Positions 1 to 8,882 are shown, counted from the stretch's first letter. The stretch: DNA of 64,000 nt from Stanieria cyanosphaera PCC 7437 (GCF_000317575.1 NC_019748.1:4977210-5041209); one strand, 5' to 3'. Translations and numbers: made by a program. Notes: generated by a model not told the origin, from the sequence alone.

Positions 1-1694
1 ATCTTTTCTGTTTGTTGAAGGGCTTCTTCAGCAAGTAGCTCAATTGCACCTTGATCTTTACCAATCGAAGTATTCACTTTTGTCGCAGCTTGTTTAACTT
101 GACTAACTACTTCTCGTAAACTTTCAATAATGGCATTAAAAAAGTCTGCAACGATACCTATTTCTCCTTCATTAATCCGAGAACGAACAGTTAAATCGCC
201 ACTAGCTGCACCATCTACATCTCCCAACAATTCTAATAGTTCTTGTTGTAAATTTTCATTTTTTTCTTGCTGTTGATGAGCAAATAATTCTGCTTGTTGG
301 CGAGCTTGTTCTAATTCTTGAAGAGATTCATTTTGTTGTGAGAGTAACTGTTTTACTTGAGTAACTAAGTTGTTAAAACTAAATGCTAAAGTTCTCGTTT
401 CAATTGTACCTTGAGGCTCGGCAATAATATTCAAGTCTCCTGCTGCTACTTGTTCTGCTTTATCGACTAAATCTTTAATTGGAGAAGCAATTTGACGGGC
501 AAGCAGAATAATGATCACAGTTGTACCTAACAACAAAAGCATAGCGATTAAAAGAAAAACTCCAATTATTTCGTTCCCAGCACTTACTATTTCTTCATTA
601 TTTATTGAAACAATCCCAACTAAATTACTATTAGGAATAGGTAGTAATTGATAAACTTGCTCTTGATAAAGAAAAGAAATAATAAAAAAATTTTTTTCCT
701 TGGCTTGACCAAATTCTTTGATTGATAATTTTTGTAGCTTACTACGATTTGGTAATTGATTAATAATTTCTGTACTACTTAAATTTTTTCTAGTTCCATC
801 TTTTATAAAAGTTGCAACTGTAGCAATTTCTTCACCACCAATTAAGTTTGGTTGTTGTTGCTCTGTTGTGGCACTTTTACTAATAGTTTTAATTACTTTT
901 TGGGTACTAGTATCTATAATTTGAATTTGCTCTGTATTATTAAGACCAATATATTTTAAATAAGCCTCGATTTGATTAAAAGCTTGGAATGGTAAAACTG
1001 CTTTAATTACTCCTAAAAATTTTCCTGATTTTGGTTCACGAATACTATGAACTAAAGGAAAACTAAAACTATTAGCCGATTCGTCAAAGCTTGATTCACC
1101 TATAAATTTATTTTGGGAATTAGCTAACTGCCACCAACTTTCGTCTCTTTGAACAAAATCAGAAGTGGATTTACTATAAGCAACATTAAAACCATTTTTT
1201 TCCGTAATAAAAATTTCACCAAAGCCATTATTTTTTGCCGTGCTTTTTAAGTAATCATTAAAAATTTGATTGGTTTGCAGTAACTTAGTAGCAGCAAAAC
1301 GTTCTTCTAGTTCTTTAATGTTCAGTTGGAATAAATTATCTATTCTTATTTTTTCTTCCGCAGCCAAAACTGAACTAATTACATAAGGATTTTCTGCGAT
1401 CGCGTTTAAACTATTTAATGCATTAGTTAATAATTCATCGGTCATTTGACTGGTTAACAAAGAATGTTCTATCAACTGCTGATTAATCCTTTCTTCGGCA
1501 GATTGATGAATTATTTGATAAGCAATACTACTAACAATTATTAAAGGCAGTAAAGCTACGGTAATTACTGTTCTAAGTAAATAAAAACTAAGATTACTTT
1601 CAGATTGAGTTACAATTTTAAATAAATCAAGATTTTTAGTAAAATTAGTTTGTTTGTGTTTTTTTTGATTGGGCTGAGAATTATTCTGAGTCAT
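1..1694 (-). CDS. Methyl-accepting chemotaxis protein, PilJ/PixJ-like (3' end outside window)
   Basis: I translated this gene by hand because it runs off the left edge. It starts MTQNNSQPNQKKHKQTNF and has one membrane helix (LLRTVITVALLPLIIVSS). A long periplasmic Cache-like region follows, then a second helix, a HAMP segment (RQIASPIKDLVDKAEQVAAGD) and a second HAMP-like unit (LLGDVDGAASGDLTVRSRI). The start of the coiled signalling domain is at the window edge. By family knowledge it is a membrane chemoreceptor that would signal through CheW and CheA to control type IV pilus motility. It is last in the visible minus-strand cluster after two PatA-like regulators and a CheY. The cytoplasmic hairpin tip is not visible. 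Confidence 0.85.
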   Translation of the reverse strand, partial: MTQNNSQPNQKKHKQTNFTKNLDLFKIVTQSESNLSFYLLRTVITVALLPLIIVSSIAYQIIHQSAEERINQQLIEHSLLTSQMTDELLTNALNSLNAIAENPYVISSVLAAEEKIRIDNLFQLNIKELEERFAATKLLQTNQIFNDYLKSTAKNNGFGEIFITEKNGFNVAYSKSTSDFVQRDESWWQLANSQNKFIGESSFDESANSFSFPLVHSIREPKSGKFLGVIKAVLPFQAFNQIEAYLKYIGLNNTEQIQIIDTSTQKVIKTISKSATTEQQQPNLIGGEEIATVATFIKDGTRKNLSSTEIINQLPNRSKLQKLSIKEFGQAKEKNFFIISFLYQEQVYQLLPIPNSNLVGIVSINNEEIVSAGNEIIGVFLLIAMLLLLGTTVIIILLARQIASPIKDLVDKAEQVAAGDLNIIAEPQGTIETRTLAFSFNNLVTQVKQLLSQQNESLQELEQARQQAELFAHQQQEKNENLQQELLELLGDVDGAASGDLTVRSRINEGEIGIVADFFNAIIESLREVVSQVKQAATKVNTSIGKDQGAIELLAEEALQQTEK

Positions 1695-1884
1695 AAATTA
1701 ATACAAAACAACTCGATAATTACTAAAATTTTCAAGGTTAATTTTGAAAGTTAAAACAAGAACGCATTGAAAATAATTTAATAACAACTAACTTCTCCAT
1801 CTCAACAAATAAAAAAATAAAAATTCTAAATATAATGCGTTAATTTTTTTTTAACGCAGCACATTTCAAATATAATTTACTTAA

Positions 1885-2247
1885 TTAGATATTAATTGAT
1901 TGAATAGCTTCCATAATTTCTGTTTCAGTAAAAGGTTTAGTTAAATAAATATCGGCCCCTTGTTTCATTCCCCATAAGCGATCAATATCCTGATTTTTAG
2001 AAGTACAAACTACAATACGTAAATTTTGAGTAGTAGGATTTTTTTTCAGACTGCGACAAAGCTCGAAACCATTCATCTCTGGCATGACTACATCAGTAAT
2101 AACCAAATCGGGATTATGTGCTAAAGCTTTTTCCATAGCCTCTTTGCCATTATTAGCTTCAATAACCTGATAGCCAGCTTTACGTAAATATCCACAAATT
2201 AATTCTCTAGTAGAAGGGGTATCATCAACAACTAAAACAGTACTCAT
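1885..2247 (-). CDS. CheY-like response regulator (PilH/PixH type)
   Basis: This is a single receiver domain of about 120 residues. It shows the acidic pair (VVDDTP), the phosphoacceptor Asp in LVITDVVMPEMNG and the switch Lys in LTKPF. I chose the start MSTVLVVDDTP because it matches the usual start of PilH/PixH proteins; an in-frame ATG six codons upstream is possible, and a GGAG lies 12 nt before the chosen start. There is no output domain, so it should act by protein contact on the pilus motor. It lies between a PatA-like gene and the chemoreceptor, where Synechocystis clusters place PixH/PilH. Confidence 0.85.
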   Translation of the reverse strand: MSTVLVVDDTPSTRELICGYLRKAGYQVIEANNGKEAMEKALAHNPDLVITDVVMPEMNGFELCRSLKKNPTTQNLRIVVCTSKNQDIDRLWGMKQGADIYLTKPFTETEIMEAIQSINI

Positions 2248-2294
2248 TTTTTGTATAAACTCCATAAAAACTATTAGAATAGAAATGACTTTTT

Positions 2295-3542
2295 TTAAGT
2301 TAAATACCTAAAAACCATATTCAGCAAGTCTGATTGAGTAAAAGGTTTGGTCATATAATCAGTCGCTCCTGCCATTCTGGCTTTAGCTCGATCTATTAAT
2401 CCTTTATTACCAGTAACCATTACAATTGGTGTGTCTTTAAAGGCTGAATATTTTCTAATCAAAGAGCATAACTTATAACCATCAATATTGGGCATTCCTA
2501 CATCTAACAAAATTAAATCTGGTTGAATTCTAATAATTTTCATTAAGGCTTTTAATGGTTCTGTAATAGGAAAAACTGAAAAGTCGTCTCGCTCCAAAAA
2601 TCTAGTAATTTCATTAAGAATGGTTGGACTATCATCTATGCAAACTATTTTCCATTGTTTTTGGGAAAGAGCATTATTTGGTAAATCTGGTATGTTAATT
2701 TCATCTGCATCACTAATAGTTTGTTGTGACAAAGATCTGCTAATAATTGCTAAATTTTCTTGAGAAAACTTTGGTATTTGATCAAAAGGTGGTTGTGGAT
2801 CTCTTAAGATAATATTTTTATTAGCAATTAAAGGATAAAATTTTTTAACCAACATCAGTTCATCTTGGTTGAGTATAGCTGATAATTGACGAAAATTAAA
2901 TCCTCGAAGAATTTTACCAATTTTTTGTTGTTCAACTGTAGCATCTGGTTTACTAAAAAAATATGGACGTTGATATAAAGAAGAAATATGAGGAGTAAAA
3001 CTTTGCCAGATTTTGAGCTTTTTTGATGTATCTTCAATTAAAGTAGATAGCTCAAATGAACAAAAAATTGGGGTAAATTTATTATTTTTATTAAATTCAT
3101 TTTGGCAATTATTAGGTAATAAAATATAAGAATCAAAAACTTCTTTGATTAATCTATCAATTAAAATATTTGCATATTCTTCAGTCAGATATTTTTGCTC
3201 GATTAACCAGCAAATTGATTGATAATCTGGAGGTAATGCAGCAGAAGTTTCAATTTCTGTTTCAAAAGACAAACGTAATGAAGAACGTACCTCATTTTTT
3301 AAAGTAGTCGCTTCGTGACTTAAACGACGTAAATGACGCTCTAGTCTTTCAAAAGGATCGATGGAATTACTTGCATACGATATTTTTCCTTGATGAAGAT
3401 AAATCCAATAAATTGAATTATCATTTATTACTTTTAAATAGCCATTAGCTTGATTATTTGATAATTCTGCTAGCGAATCGATAGGATAAATATTGATTGA
3501 ATCTGTTTTGTTATTAATAGCTTGAGAAGAAAATTGATTCAT
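2295..3542 (-). CDS. PatA/PixG-like response regulator (DUF4388 N-terminus plus receiver)
   Basis: The N-terminal part (about residues 15-250) has the PatA pattern IDSLAELSNNQANGYLKV...IYWIYLHQGKISYAS, typical of DUF4388-type regulators. The C-terminal 120 residues are a receiver with IVCIDDSP, LILLDVGMPNIDG and MTKPF. Family members head cyanobacterial pil/pix chemotaxis operons and tune phototaxis or pilus function. It is followed by the CheY gene after a short gap. A second PatA-like gene lies upstream, so the cluster has two of them and no CheW gene between CheY and the receptor. The role as a motility regulator is inferred from family and context. Confidence 0.82.
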   Translation of the reverse strand: MNQFSSQAINNKTDSINIYPIDSLAELSNNQANGYLKVINDNSIYWIYLHQGKISYASNSIDPFERLERHLRRLSHEATTLKNEVRSSLRLSFETEIETSAALPPDYQSICWLIEQKYLTEEYANILIDRLIKEVFDSYILLPNNCQNEFNKNNKFTPIFCSFELSTLIEDTSKKLKIWQSFTPHISSLYQRPYFFSKPDATVEQQKIGKILRGFNFRQLSAILNQDELMLVKKFYPLIANKNIILRDPQPPFDQIPKFSQENLAIISRSLSQQTISDADEINIPDLPNNALSQKQWKIVCIDDSPTILNEITRFLERDDFSVFPITEPLKALMKIIRIQPDLILLDVGMPNIDGYKLCSLIRKYSAFKDTPIVMVTGNKGLIDRAKARMAGATDYMTKPFTQSDLLNMVFRYLT

Positions 3543-3900
3543 AAGTGAGTTATCCTCAACAGGTCTTGATGACCAGACAATATTTAATACTTAATCAATA
3601 AGTTAGTTAGATTTAAAATATATTAATAATTAAAAATATAAGTAATTAAACGAGTTGACGGGGCGTACAAGCCCCTCACAAAATTAAAATTATTACTATT
3701 TAACAGTGACGAAATAGAATTTATTAGATAGTGACATTAATTATAGTTCCCCAAAATTGCAGATAAATAACATCATTTCATTTCTAAATGCAATTTTTGT
3801 CTTGTTTAAAACATCGTTTAAGTAGTTTTAAATACTACAAAATAATGAAAATTTTTTTGTTGATGAGTTTAAAAATTATGGCAATTGAGAAAAAGAAACC
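3543..3900. other. Non-coding gap between the two PatA-like genes
   Basis: This AT-rich stretch has no credible gene. It contains a short GC-rich hairpin, GGGGCGTACAAGCCCC, near 3660. Its core ACGGGGCGTACAAG recurs near 61970 inside a GC-rich repeat, so this may be a degraded copy of a dispersed element. A promoter for the downstream PatA-CheY-receptor genes would be expected here, but none is clear. Confidence 0.5.
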
Positions 3901-5172
3901 CTAGTTCACAGAGTTGATAGCGGTTGTTGGAGTAAGATGTTTCTTAATCAAATCGATAATTGACTTAGCTTCGATCGCTTGATTAAATAGCTCTGAGCAG
4001 CCTACCATTTTAGCTTTGACTCGATCAATCAAATTAACGTTTTGACAAAAAACAATAATCGGCACATTTTGAAAACAAGATAATTGACGCAATTGAGCGC
4101 ACAATTCGTAGCCATTAACTTCTGGAATATTCCAATCGATCAAGATTAAGTCTGGTTTACGTTCTAAAAAAAGTGCGATCGCGTTCATTGGATTATGTTC
4201 ACAGATGAAATTATAGCCTGCTGTAGTGACTATTTTTTCCAGAAGCTGACAAACAACCAGATTGTGATCGACTAAGGCAATTAAAGTATTATGATTGTCT
4301 GGAGTTGTGTTTGATAATGGATTTTGTAACAATTGGTCTTGAGGAGCGATTTTCGATGTAGAGATGGCAATAGGAATAGTCAAATCTGATATTGGCACCA
4401 AATCTAATAATCCTAATTGCAGATAAGGAGCAAGTGAACGAGTCAGTAACAGAACATCAGTTTGTTTTTGAACAGCAATATCTCTTAAAGAATGTTTTCC
4501 ATCTATAAGTCGAGTTAGTGCTTGAAAAGTTTTTGGTGAAGTATTTTCTTCTAATTTTTCCAAATTTATAATGATTGGAGCAAGATTAGGAGAACGTTCT
4601 CCTAAATTAGCTTCTTGCCATACTTGCCAAATTTTCCAAGCTTCAATAATTTGTTGCTCAGAATCAATCATGGCAAATTGCTGAGGGGCTGTCCCCCGAA
4701 TCGAACTGTTAGATAAAGTTTGTTCGCGTGGGTTCAGATGGTAAGTTATGTCTCCTGCTTGAGTAATATCAAAAAAAACTTCTGTGGTGATTGACCGAAT
4801 CATTTTTAGAGCAGTTTCTCGATGAGCCTTACCTTTTTCTACCCACAACCCTAGTAGATCATAATCCCAAGTAATTTCAATTTCTTTGGTTTTTAATTCG
4901 TCAAAATACTTTAATTCTTCAGATAATTGATGAGCTAAATGAGGAAAATTGACTGCCAGATGTCTGCGCCATCTTCTAACAGTATGTGTTCCTCCTGTAA
5001 CGTAAACAATTCTTCCCCAATAAAGATAAAATATCCATTCTTGTTGTTGCTCATCTCTAAAAACAAGCTGACCGCTATAGCCATTTTGTTTTAAGCCTTG
5101 AAACAATCGAATCTGTTTTGAGGCTACAAACTCTTCGATTGAAACTAAAGATGGAGTTTGATCGCTATTCAT
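3901..5172 (-). CDS. PatA/PixG-like response regulator, second copy
   Basis: This has the same architecture as the next gene downstream. The DUF4388-like N-terminus (LFQGLKQNGYSGQLVFRD...WIFYLYWGRIVYVTGG) is followed by a C-terminal receiver (LIALVDHN, LILIDWNIPEVNG). The lysine normally found in the last receiver motif is not evident: LFNQAIEAKS stands where TKPF is expected, so its phosphorylation switch may be altered. I placed the start at MNSDQTPSLVS, 11 nt after a GGAG and aligned with the paralogue. Longer in-frame starts exist at 5181, 5238 and, as TTG, 5256. It is first in the visible chemotaxis cluster. Confidence 0.78.
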   Translation of the reverse strand: MNSDQTPSLVSIEEFVASKQIRLFQGLKQNGYSGQLVFRDEQQQEWIFYLYWGRIVYVTGGTHTVRRWRRHLAVNFPHLAHQLSEELKYFDELKTKEIEITWDYDLLGLWVEKGKAHRETALKMIRSITTEVFFDITQAGDITYHLNPREQTLSNSSIRGTAPQQFAMIDSEQQIIEAWKIWQVWQEANLGERSPNLAPIIINLEKLEENTSPKTFQALTRLIDGKHSLRDIAVQKQTDVLLLTRSLAPYLQLGLLDLVPISDLTIPIAISTSKIAPQDQLLQNPLSNTTPDNHNTLIALVDHNLVVCQLLEKIVTTAGYNFICEHNPMNAIALFLERKPDLILIDWNIPEVNGYELCAQLRQLSCFQNVPIIVFCQNVNLIDRVKAKMVGCSELFNQAIEAKSIIDLIKKHLTPTTAINSVN

Positions 5173-5393
5173 GGTTACCATTGCTCCATTGTTAAGTTTT
5201 GCCTCAACTCGATTGTAGAATAACGACGATTTTAACATAGGAAAAAATATTGACAATTTGATTAAACAGTGAGTTCAAAAAAGACTTGATTCCAGTTTTT
5301 TTCATGTTATTTACTACCAACTCATCTTACAAAGCTATTTTTTTGGTTGGCTTTTTCACAGAAAAATTGTCTTATTTTCTGTCTTGACTGTAT

Positions 5394-5418
5394 AATCAAA
5401 CTCATAATGAGTATGATT
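5394..5418. promoter_or_regulatory. Near-perfect 25-bp palindrome upstream of sulfiredoxin
   Basis: The core ACTCAT-A-ATGAGT is perfect, and the arms extend to 12 nt with one mismatch (AATCA on the left, TGATT on the right). It overlaps an AT-rich promoter region with TTGACT just upstream and lies about 30 nt before the sulfiredoxin start. The form (AT-rich, short-centred, about 25 bp) suits a dimeric repressor. A Fur/PerR-family protein is a reasonable guess given the peroxide role of sulfiredoxin, but the bases do not match a textbook Fur or PerR box closely. Confidence 0.55.
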
Positions 5419-5447
5419 TTTTGGGAAGAATTATCAAATAGGCAAAA

Positions 5448-5711
5448 ATGGTTCAGATCAAAAATATCCCGTTGAAGCAAATCTATCGACCTTTACCACG
5501 GCAAACTGATTCCCATAAAGTGGAACAATTAATGGAATCGATCGCCTCGATTGGTTTAAAAGAACCAATTGATGTTTTAGAAGTAGAAGGAAAATATTAC
5601 GGTTTTTCTGGTTGTCATCGTTTTGAAGCTCATCAACGCCTAGGCAAAGAAACGATTAAATGTCGAGTACGTCAAGCTCCTCGTTCGGTTTTACAAAGAC
5701 ATTTAGCTTAA
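5448..5711 (+). CDS. srx: Sulfiredoxin
   Basis: This 87-residue protein carries the sulfiredoxin signature FSGCHRFEAHQRLG, with the catalytic Cys and the ParB-like nucleotide-binding fold implied by IPLKQIYRP and HKVEQLMESI. Sulfiredoxin uses ATP and a thiol to reduce over-oxidised (sulfinic) 2-Cys peroxiredoxins in the cytoplasm. Length and motif match the family. A strong palindrome sits just upstream, suggesting control by an oxidative-stress repressor. The next gene, GrpE-like, follows 45 nt later on the same strand and could be co-transcribed. Confidence 0.9.
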   Translation: MVQIKNIPLKQIYRPLPRQTDSHKVEQLMESIASIGLKEPIDVLEVEGKYYGFSGCHRFEAHQRLGKETIKCRVRQAPRSVLQRHLA

Positions 5712-5756
5712 TACTCAAAAACTAGTTATGGAATAATAAATCAATTGAAGATTACC

Positions 5757-6410
5757 ATGAGTGAATTTTTATATCAAAAAAATCATGAGTTACTTCAACA
5801 TTTAATGACTCAGGCAAATATTGCTGATGTAGAAGAACTAAGTCGTCTTTCTGGTGTTTCTATTTGGCAGTTAAATAGACTTCAATATGGTTTAATCACC
5901 AAAATGCAGCTAGAAACACTTTTAAAAATTGCTACAACCTTAAAACTACCGCTCAATAAACTGATTGAAACTTTTGTTGAGCAATCCAATTTAACTGATG
6001 TTTTAGCTCAACCGGAACCAGATTTAGTCAACTTACAACAAGAATATCAAAAATTACAACAACAACTCTCGAGACAGCAAGAACTTCTCTATCAAGAATT
6101 TCAACAGGAAAGCATCCAAACTTTAGAATCTTGGTTATTACAATGGCCGACAGCAGCAGTAGCAGTACACAAAAATCCTCAACTATCAGCAGAAAAATTA
6201 TTACCATTAGTTAAGCCAGTCGAGCATTTATTACAACAATGGGGGATTGAAGCGATCGCATCTGTCGGAGAAGAATTGCCTTATGATCCAATTTGGCATG
6301 AATTAATGAAAGGTTCGGCGCAACCAGGAGAAATGGTTAAAGTTCGTTACGTTGGTTATAAACAAAGAGATAAATTATTATATCGAGCTAGAGTTAGTCC
6401 TTTGGAATAA
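5757..6410 (+). CDS. GrpE-like protein with N-terminal helix-turn-helix
   Basis: The first ~60 residues resemble a Cro/XRE-type helix-turn-helix (IADVEELSRLSGVSIWQLNRLQYG). A Gln-rich coiled coil follows (about 85-120), then a GrpE head-like C-terminus (LPYDPIWHELMKG, GEMVKVRYVGYKQ, LLYRARVSP). GrpE releases ADP from DnaK. This form is shorter than canonical GrpE and carries a possible DNA-binding or adaptor domain, so it is probably a specialised exchange factor. I chose ATG at codon 5 of the longer TTG frame. It ends just before a strong hairpin terminator and is convergent with psbJ. Confidence 0.65.
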   Translation: MSEFLYQKNHELLQHLMTQANIADVEELSRLSGVSIWQLNRLQYGLITKMQLETLLKIATTLKLPLNKLIETFVEQSNLTDVLAQPEPDLVNLQQEYQKLQQQLSRQQELLYQEFQQESIQTLESWLLQWPTAAVAVHKNPQLSAEKLLPLVKPVEHLLQQWGIEAIASVGEELPYDPIWHELMKGSAQPGEMVKVRYVGYKQRDKLLYRARVSPLE

Positions 6411-6435
6411 AAATCTGATTAATCAGCGAAAAAAT

Positions 6436-6517
6436 ACCGCCAGTTTAAGATTTGACTTTGGAGGAGGGAGAAGAAGCCTCGCCTAATCCAACCGAAGTAT
6501 TAACCGGCGGTTTTTTT
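6436..6517. terminator. Bidirectional terminator with long structured loop
   Basis: ACCGCCAGTTTAA pairs with TTAACCGGCGGT (about 12 pairs with one bulge and a G-U) across a ~50-nt interior, which can itself fold (TTGGA with TCCAA, GGAGG with CCTC). A run of seven T follows on the plus strand, and ATTTTTTC follows on the minus strand. It sits between the convergent GrpE-like gene and psbJ and would stop both transcripts. Confidence 0.75.
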
Positions 6518-6555
6518 ACAAAAAAAATCATCCAAAAGTAGTTTCTAAGCAAAGT

Positions 6556-6675
6556 TTACATTGCAGAACCTACACCAGCATAAGCACCATAGAAAAAGAT
6601 GCCAACTACGGTAATTACACCTAAACCTGCCACTGTGGCGACAATCCACAAAGGAATTCTTCCTTCTGCAAACAT
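6556..6675 (-). CDS. psbJ: Photosystem II reaction centre protein J
   Basis: This 39-residue protein ([17 protein letters not shown]...[13 protein letters not shown]) is a clear PsbJ with a single membrane helix. PsbJ sits near cytochrome b559 and assists plastoquinone exchange and assembly of photosystem II in the thylakoid membrane. An AGGAGG ribosome site precedes the start. It is the last gene of the psbE-psbF-psbL-psbJ operon and ends ahead of a bidirectional terminator. Confidence 0.97.
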   Translation of the reverse strand: MFAEGRIPLWIVATVAGLGVITVVGIFFYGAYAGVGSAM

Positions 6676-6723
6676 AATTTTTTCCTCCTAATTGCTGTTA
6701 AATAATTAAATCATTAAATCCAA

Positions 6724-6843
6724 TTAATTAAAGAAATAACTGGAGAATAAAAGACCAAGAACAGCAATCAGCAATAATCCTAAATAAAGAGAAGTGCGAT
6801 TAAGTTCAACTGGTTGTCGATTGGGATTAGTATTTCTTTCCAT
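6724..6843 (-). CDS. psbL: Photosystem II reaction centre protein L
   Basis: This is a 39-residue PsbL ([20 protein letters not shown]...LLFSSYFFN), an intrinsic thylakoid subunit at the photosystem II dimer interface needed for normal QA function. I set the start at MERNTNPN, with a GGAG site 8 nt ahead. A longer frame upstream overlaps psbF out of frame and is not real. It is third in the psbEFLJ operon, 8 nt after psbF. Confidence 0.97.
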   Translation of the reverse strand: MERNTNPNRQPVELNRTSLYLGLLLIAVLGLLFSSYFFN

Positions 6844-6851
6844 TGATTCTC

Positions 6852-6986
6852 CTATCTGTGAATAAATTGCATTGCTGCGATCGCACCTAAAAAGAAAACG
6901 GTGGGAACAGCTAAAGTATGAACCGCTAACCATCTAACGGTAAAAATAGGGTAAGAAACTGGTTGGTTAGGATTATTACTAGTCAT
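6852..6986 (-). CDS. psbF: Cytochrome b559 beta subunit
   Basis: This 44-residue protein ([20 protein letters not shown]...[11 protein letters not shown]) has the haem-ligating His in [11 protein letters not shown] and one membrane helix. With PsbE it forms the b559 haem pocket of photosystem II. It is second in psbEFLJ, 28 nt after psbE. A HIP1 site lies inside the helix-coding part. It was found by direct translation between psbE and psbL. Confidence 0.97.
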   Translation of the reverse strand: MTSNNPNQPVSYPIFTVRWLAVHTLAVPTVFFLGAIAAMQFIHR

Positions 6987-7014
6987 AGTTTTTTACTAAT
7001 TTTTTCTCAACAAT

Positions 7015-7260
7015 CTATTGGTTAAATTCCTTAATTTGTTCGCTAGCACTATAGCGATCGTTAATAATGGGTAATTCTAAACGGTCTTGAGTAAAGTATT
7101 CATTAGGACGGGGAGTACCGAAAACATCATAAGCAAGCCCAGTACTAACAAACAACCATCCTGCAATGAATAACATTGGGATAGTAATACTATGAATTAC
7201 CCAATAACGAATGCTAGTAATAATATCTGAAAACGGACGCTCTCCAGTTGTACCTGCCAT
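7015..7260 (-). CDS. psbE: Cytochrome b559 alpha subunit
   Basis: This 81-residue PsbE ([24 protein letters not shown]) has the haem-ligand His in WVIHSITIP, one membrane helix and the long lumenal tail ending [11 protein letters not shown]. It is the first gene of the photosystem II psbEFLJ operon and is preceded by a GAGGAG ribosome site. The upstream neighbour ycf48 encodes a photosystem II assembly factor and lies in the same direction, the usual cyanobacterial order. Confidence 0.98.
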   Translation of the reverse strand: MAGTTGERPFSDIITSIRYWVIHSITIPMLFIAGWLFVSTGLAYDVFGTPRPNEYFTQDRLELPIINDRYSASEQIKEFNQ

Positions 7261-7356
7261 TAATTTGACTTCTCCTCAATTAGAGTTTTACAAGATAGTT
7301 TACATGATTAGAAACCGATTAGTTTCTTAACTATTGAAGTTAGATTTTAAACTACT

Positions 7357-8358
7357 TTAGGTAGTGGGTTCGTATTTAAGCAAAACTCCTCTTTCTCCAA
7401 GGACAAATCCTTGTTCAGGAGACAAAAATACTACTTTATAGAAATTTGAAGGAACTTCTTCTACTTCTCGATCTTTTTGCCAAGTTTTACCAGCATCAAA
7501 ACTGGCAAGTAAATTACCACTTCCTCCAGCTACCCAAATCTCTTCAGGATTACGATAGGCAATATCTAGTAATCCCCAACTGGTAGAAAATTCAGGATAA
7601 ATTGGTTCTTGCCAAGCTTCAAAATCTTCAGGTTCACTAAATTGAATTTGTCCGCCACGAGCTAAGAGCCACAAACTATCATCGGAATTAAAACCCATGT
7701 TTTGGAGACGACGGGAAGAGGTACGTTGATGGGGAGTCCATTCGGTTTGACCTGGTTCCCAAGTAGAATAAAAGTTTCCTCTGGCAGAAACGGCTACATA
7801 TTTACCATCAGCAGAGCGATTAATATGTCGTGCTACCCCTACTGCTCCTTCAACTAAAGCTTTCCAGGTTTTCCCGCCATCAGTAGTTTTGTAAATTGCT
7901 CCTAAATCGGTGACCATTTCTGCTGAAGCAGTGCCTAATGCCACAATTCCATCAGGTGCGCCAGGTAGTTTAGAGCTTAGAGGAATTCGTGACCAAGTTG
8001 TCCCACCATCTTCAGTATGTAATAAGATAGAAGGCTTTCCTACAATCCATCCTTCTTCTCCAGCAAAACTAATTGCTGAAAAGGAAACTTTTTCGTCTTC
8101 TAAATTTAAAACTTTTTGTTGCCAAGTATTGCCACCGTCGGTTGTTTCAAACAAAGAAGCTTGAGTTCCGACTAGCCAACCGTGGTTTGAATTGTCAGTA
8201 AAAGCAATATCGGACAAAATAGCTTCTGTCGGTAAAGTTTTAATTTGCCAAGGATTGTAGCTTACAGAATTAAGGTCACTACAGCTAAGACAAAGTATAG
8301 AAATAGTTATTAATATTGCGATTTGTTTCAGTCTTCTCAGAAATAAACTCATAAACAT
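7357..8358 (-). CDS. ycf48: Photosystem II assembly factor Ycf48 (HCF136)
   Basis: This 333-residue protein has an N-terminal export signal with a lipobox-like end (ILCLSC) and seven BNR-like beta-propeller repeats (for example TTDGGNTWQQK, TEDGGTTWSR, SFDAGKTWQK). Ycf48 binds newly made D1 on the lumenal side and aids early photosystem II reaction-centre assembly. It is placed between rubredoxin and psbEFLJ, the conserved rubA-ycf48-psbEFLJ order. A second in-frame ATG two codons later, with GGA before it, is an equally good start. Confidence 0.96.
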   Translation of the reverse strand: MFMSLFLRRLKQIAILITISILCLSCSDLNSVSYNPWQIKTLPTEAILSDIAFTDNSNHGWLVGTQASLFETTDGGNTWQQKVLNLEDEKVSFSAISFAGEEGWIVGKPSILLHTEDGGTTWSRIPLSSKLPGAPDGIVALGTASAEMVTDLGAIYKTTDGGKTWKALVEGAVGVARHINRSADGKYVAVSARGNFYSTWEPGQTEWTPHQRTSSRRLQNMGFNSDDSLWLLARGGQIQFSEPEDFEAWQEPIYPEFSTSWGLLDIAYRNPEEIWVAGGSGNLLASFDAGKTWQKDREVEEVPSNFYKVVFLSPEQGFVLGERGVLLKYEPTT

Positions 8359-8534
8359 TCCATAACTCGTGAAGAGAAGCGATTAAGATAAGCTCTCGTT
8401 TGACTATTAAATTAAGCTCAAAATTGTCAACATAAGTGCCTCTACTTTCTAAATTTCGGCTAAAAAAGAGCGAAAAGCTATAAATTTACTTTATTTAGTA
8501 GTAAAGAAACAGAAGCAAGCTTATATTTACCTAG

Positions 8535-8882
8535 TTAATTAAGAGCGTATAAACTCATAAAGAATAAAAATCCTAGAGCTAATGCTCCAAAAATTAATAG
8601 ATTCTTTTGACCTGGAGTTAGGCGATTTACGCCAAAACCATAGTTGAGATTTTCTGCAAATCCAGATGGAGCTCCTTTAGCGCCAATGTTGACAAATTGA
8701 GTTTTACGCGCTTTACATACTGGACAACGCCAAGTATCGGGTAAATCTGTAAACAAAGTACCTGGAGAAATATTAGTTTGATTATCTCCTTTAGCAGGCT
8801 CGTAGACATAACCGCAAGAACGGCATTCATAACTAGCTGGAGCTTGCTCGGCTAAAGTTTTTTCTTGACCTGGATTGCTCAT
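8535..8882 (-). CDS. rubA: Membrane-anchored rubredoxin (RubA)
   Basis: Two CxxC knuckles ([10 protein letters not shown] and [10 protein letters not shown]) bind one iron. A C-terminal membrane helix ([20 protein letters not shown]) follows a linker ending [10 protein letters not shown]. RubA is a thylakoid protein needed for photosystem assembly in cyanobacteria and algae. I start at [13 protein letters not shown]; a TTG start ten codons upstream is possible. It lies upstream of ycf48 and psbEFLJ on the same strand, as in many cyanobacteria. Confidence 0.93.
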   Translation of the reverse strand: MSNPGQEKTLAEQAPASYECRSCGYVYEPAKGDNQTNISPGTLFTDLPDTWRCPVCKARKTQFVNIGAKGAPSGFAENLNYGFGVNRLTPGQKNLLIFGALALGFLFFMSLYALN

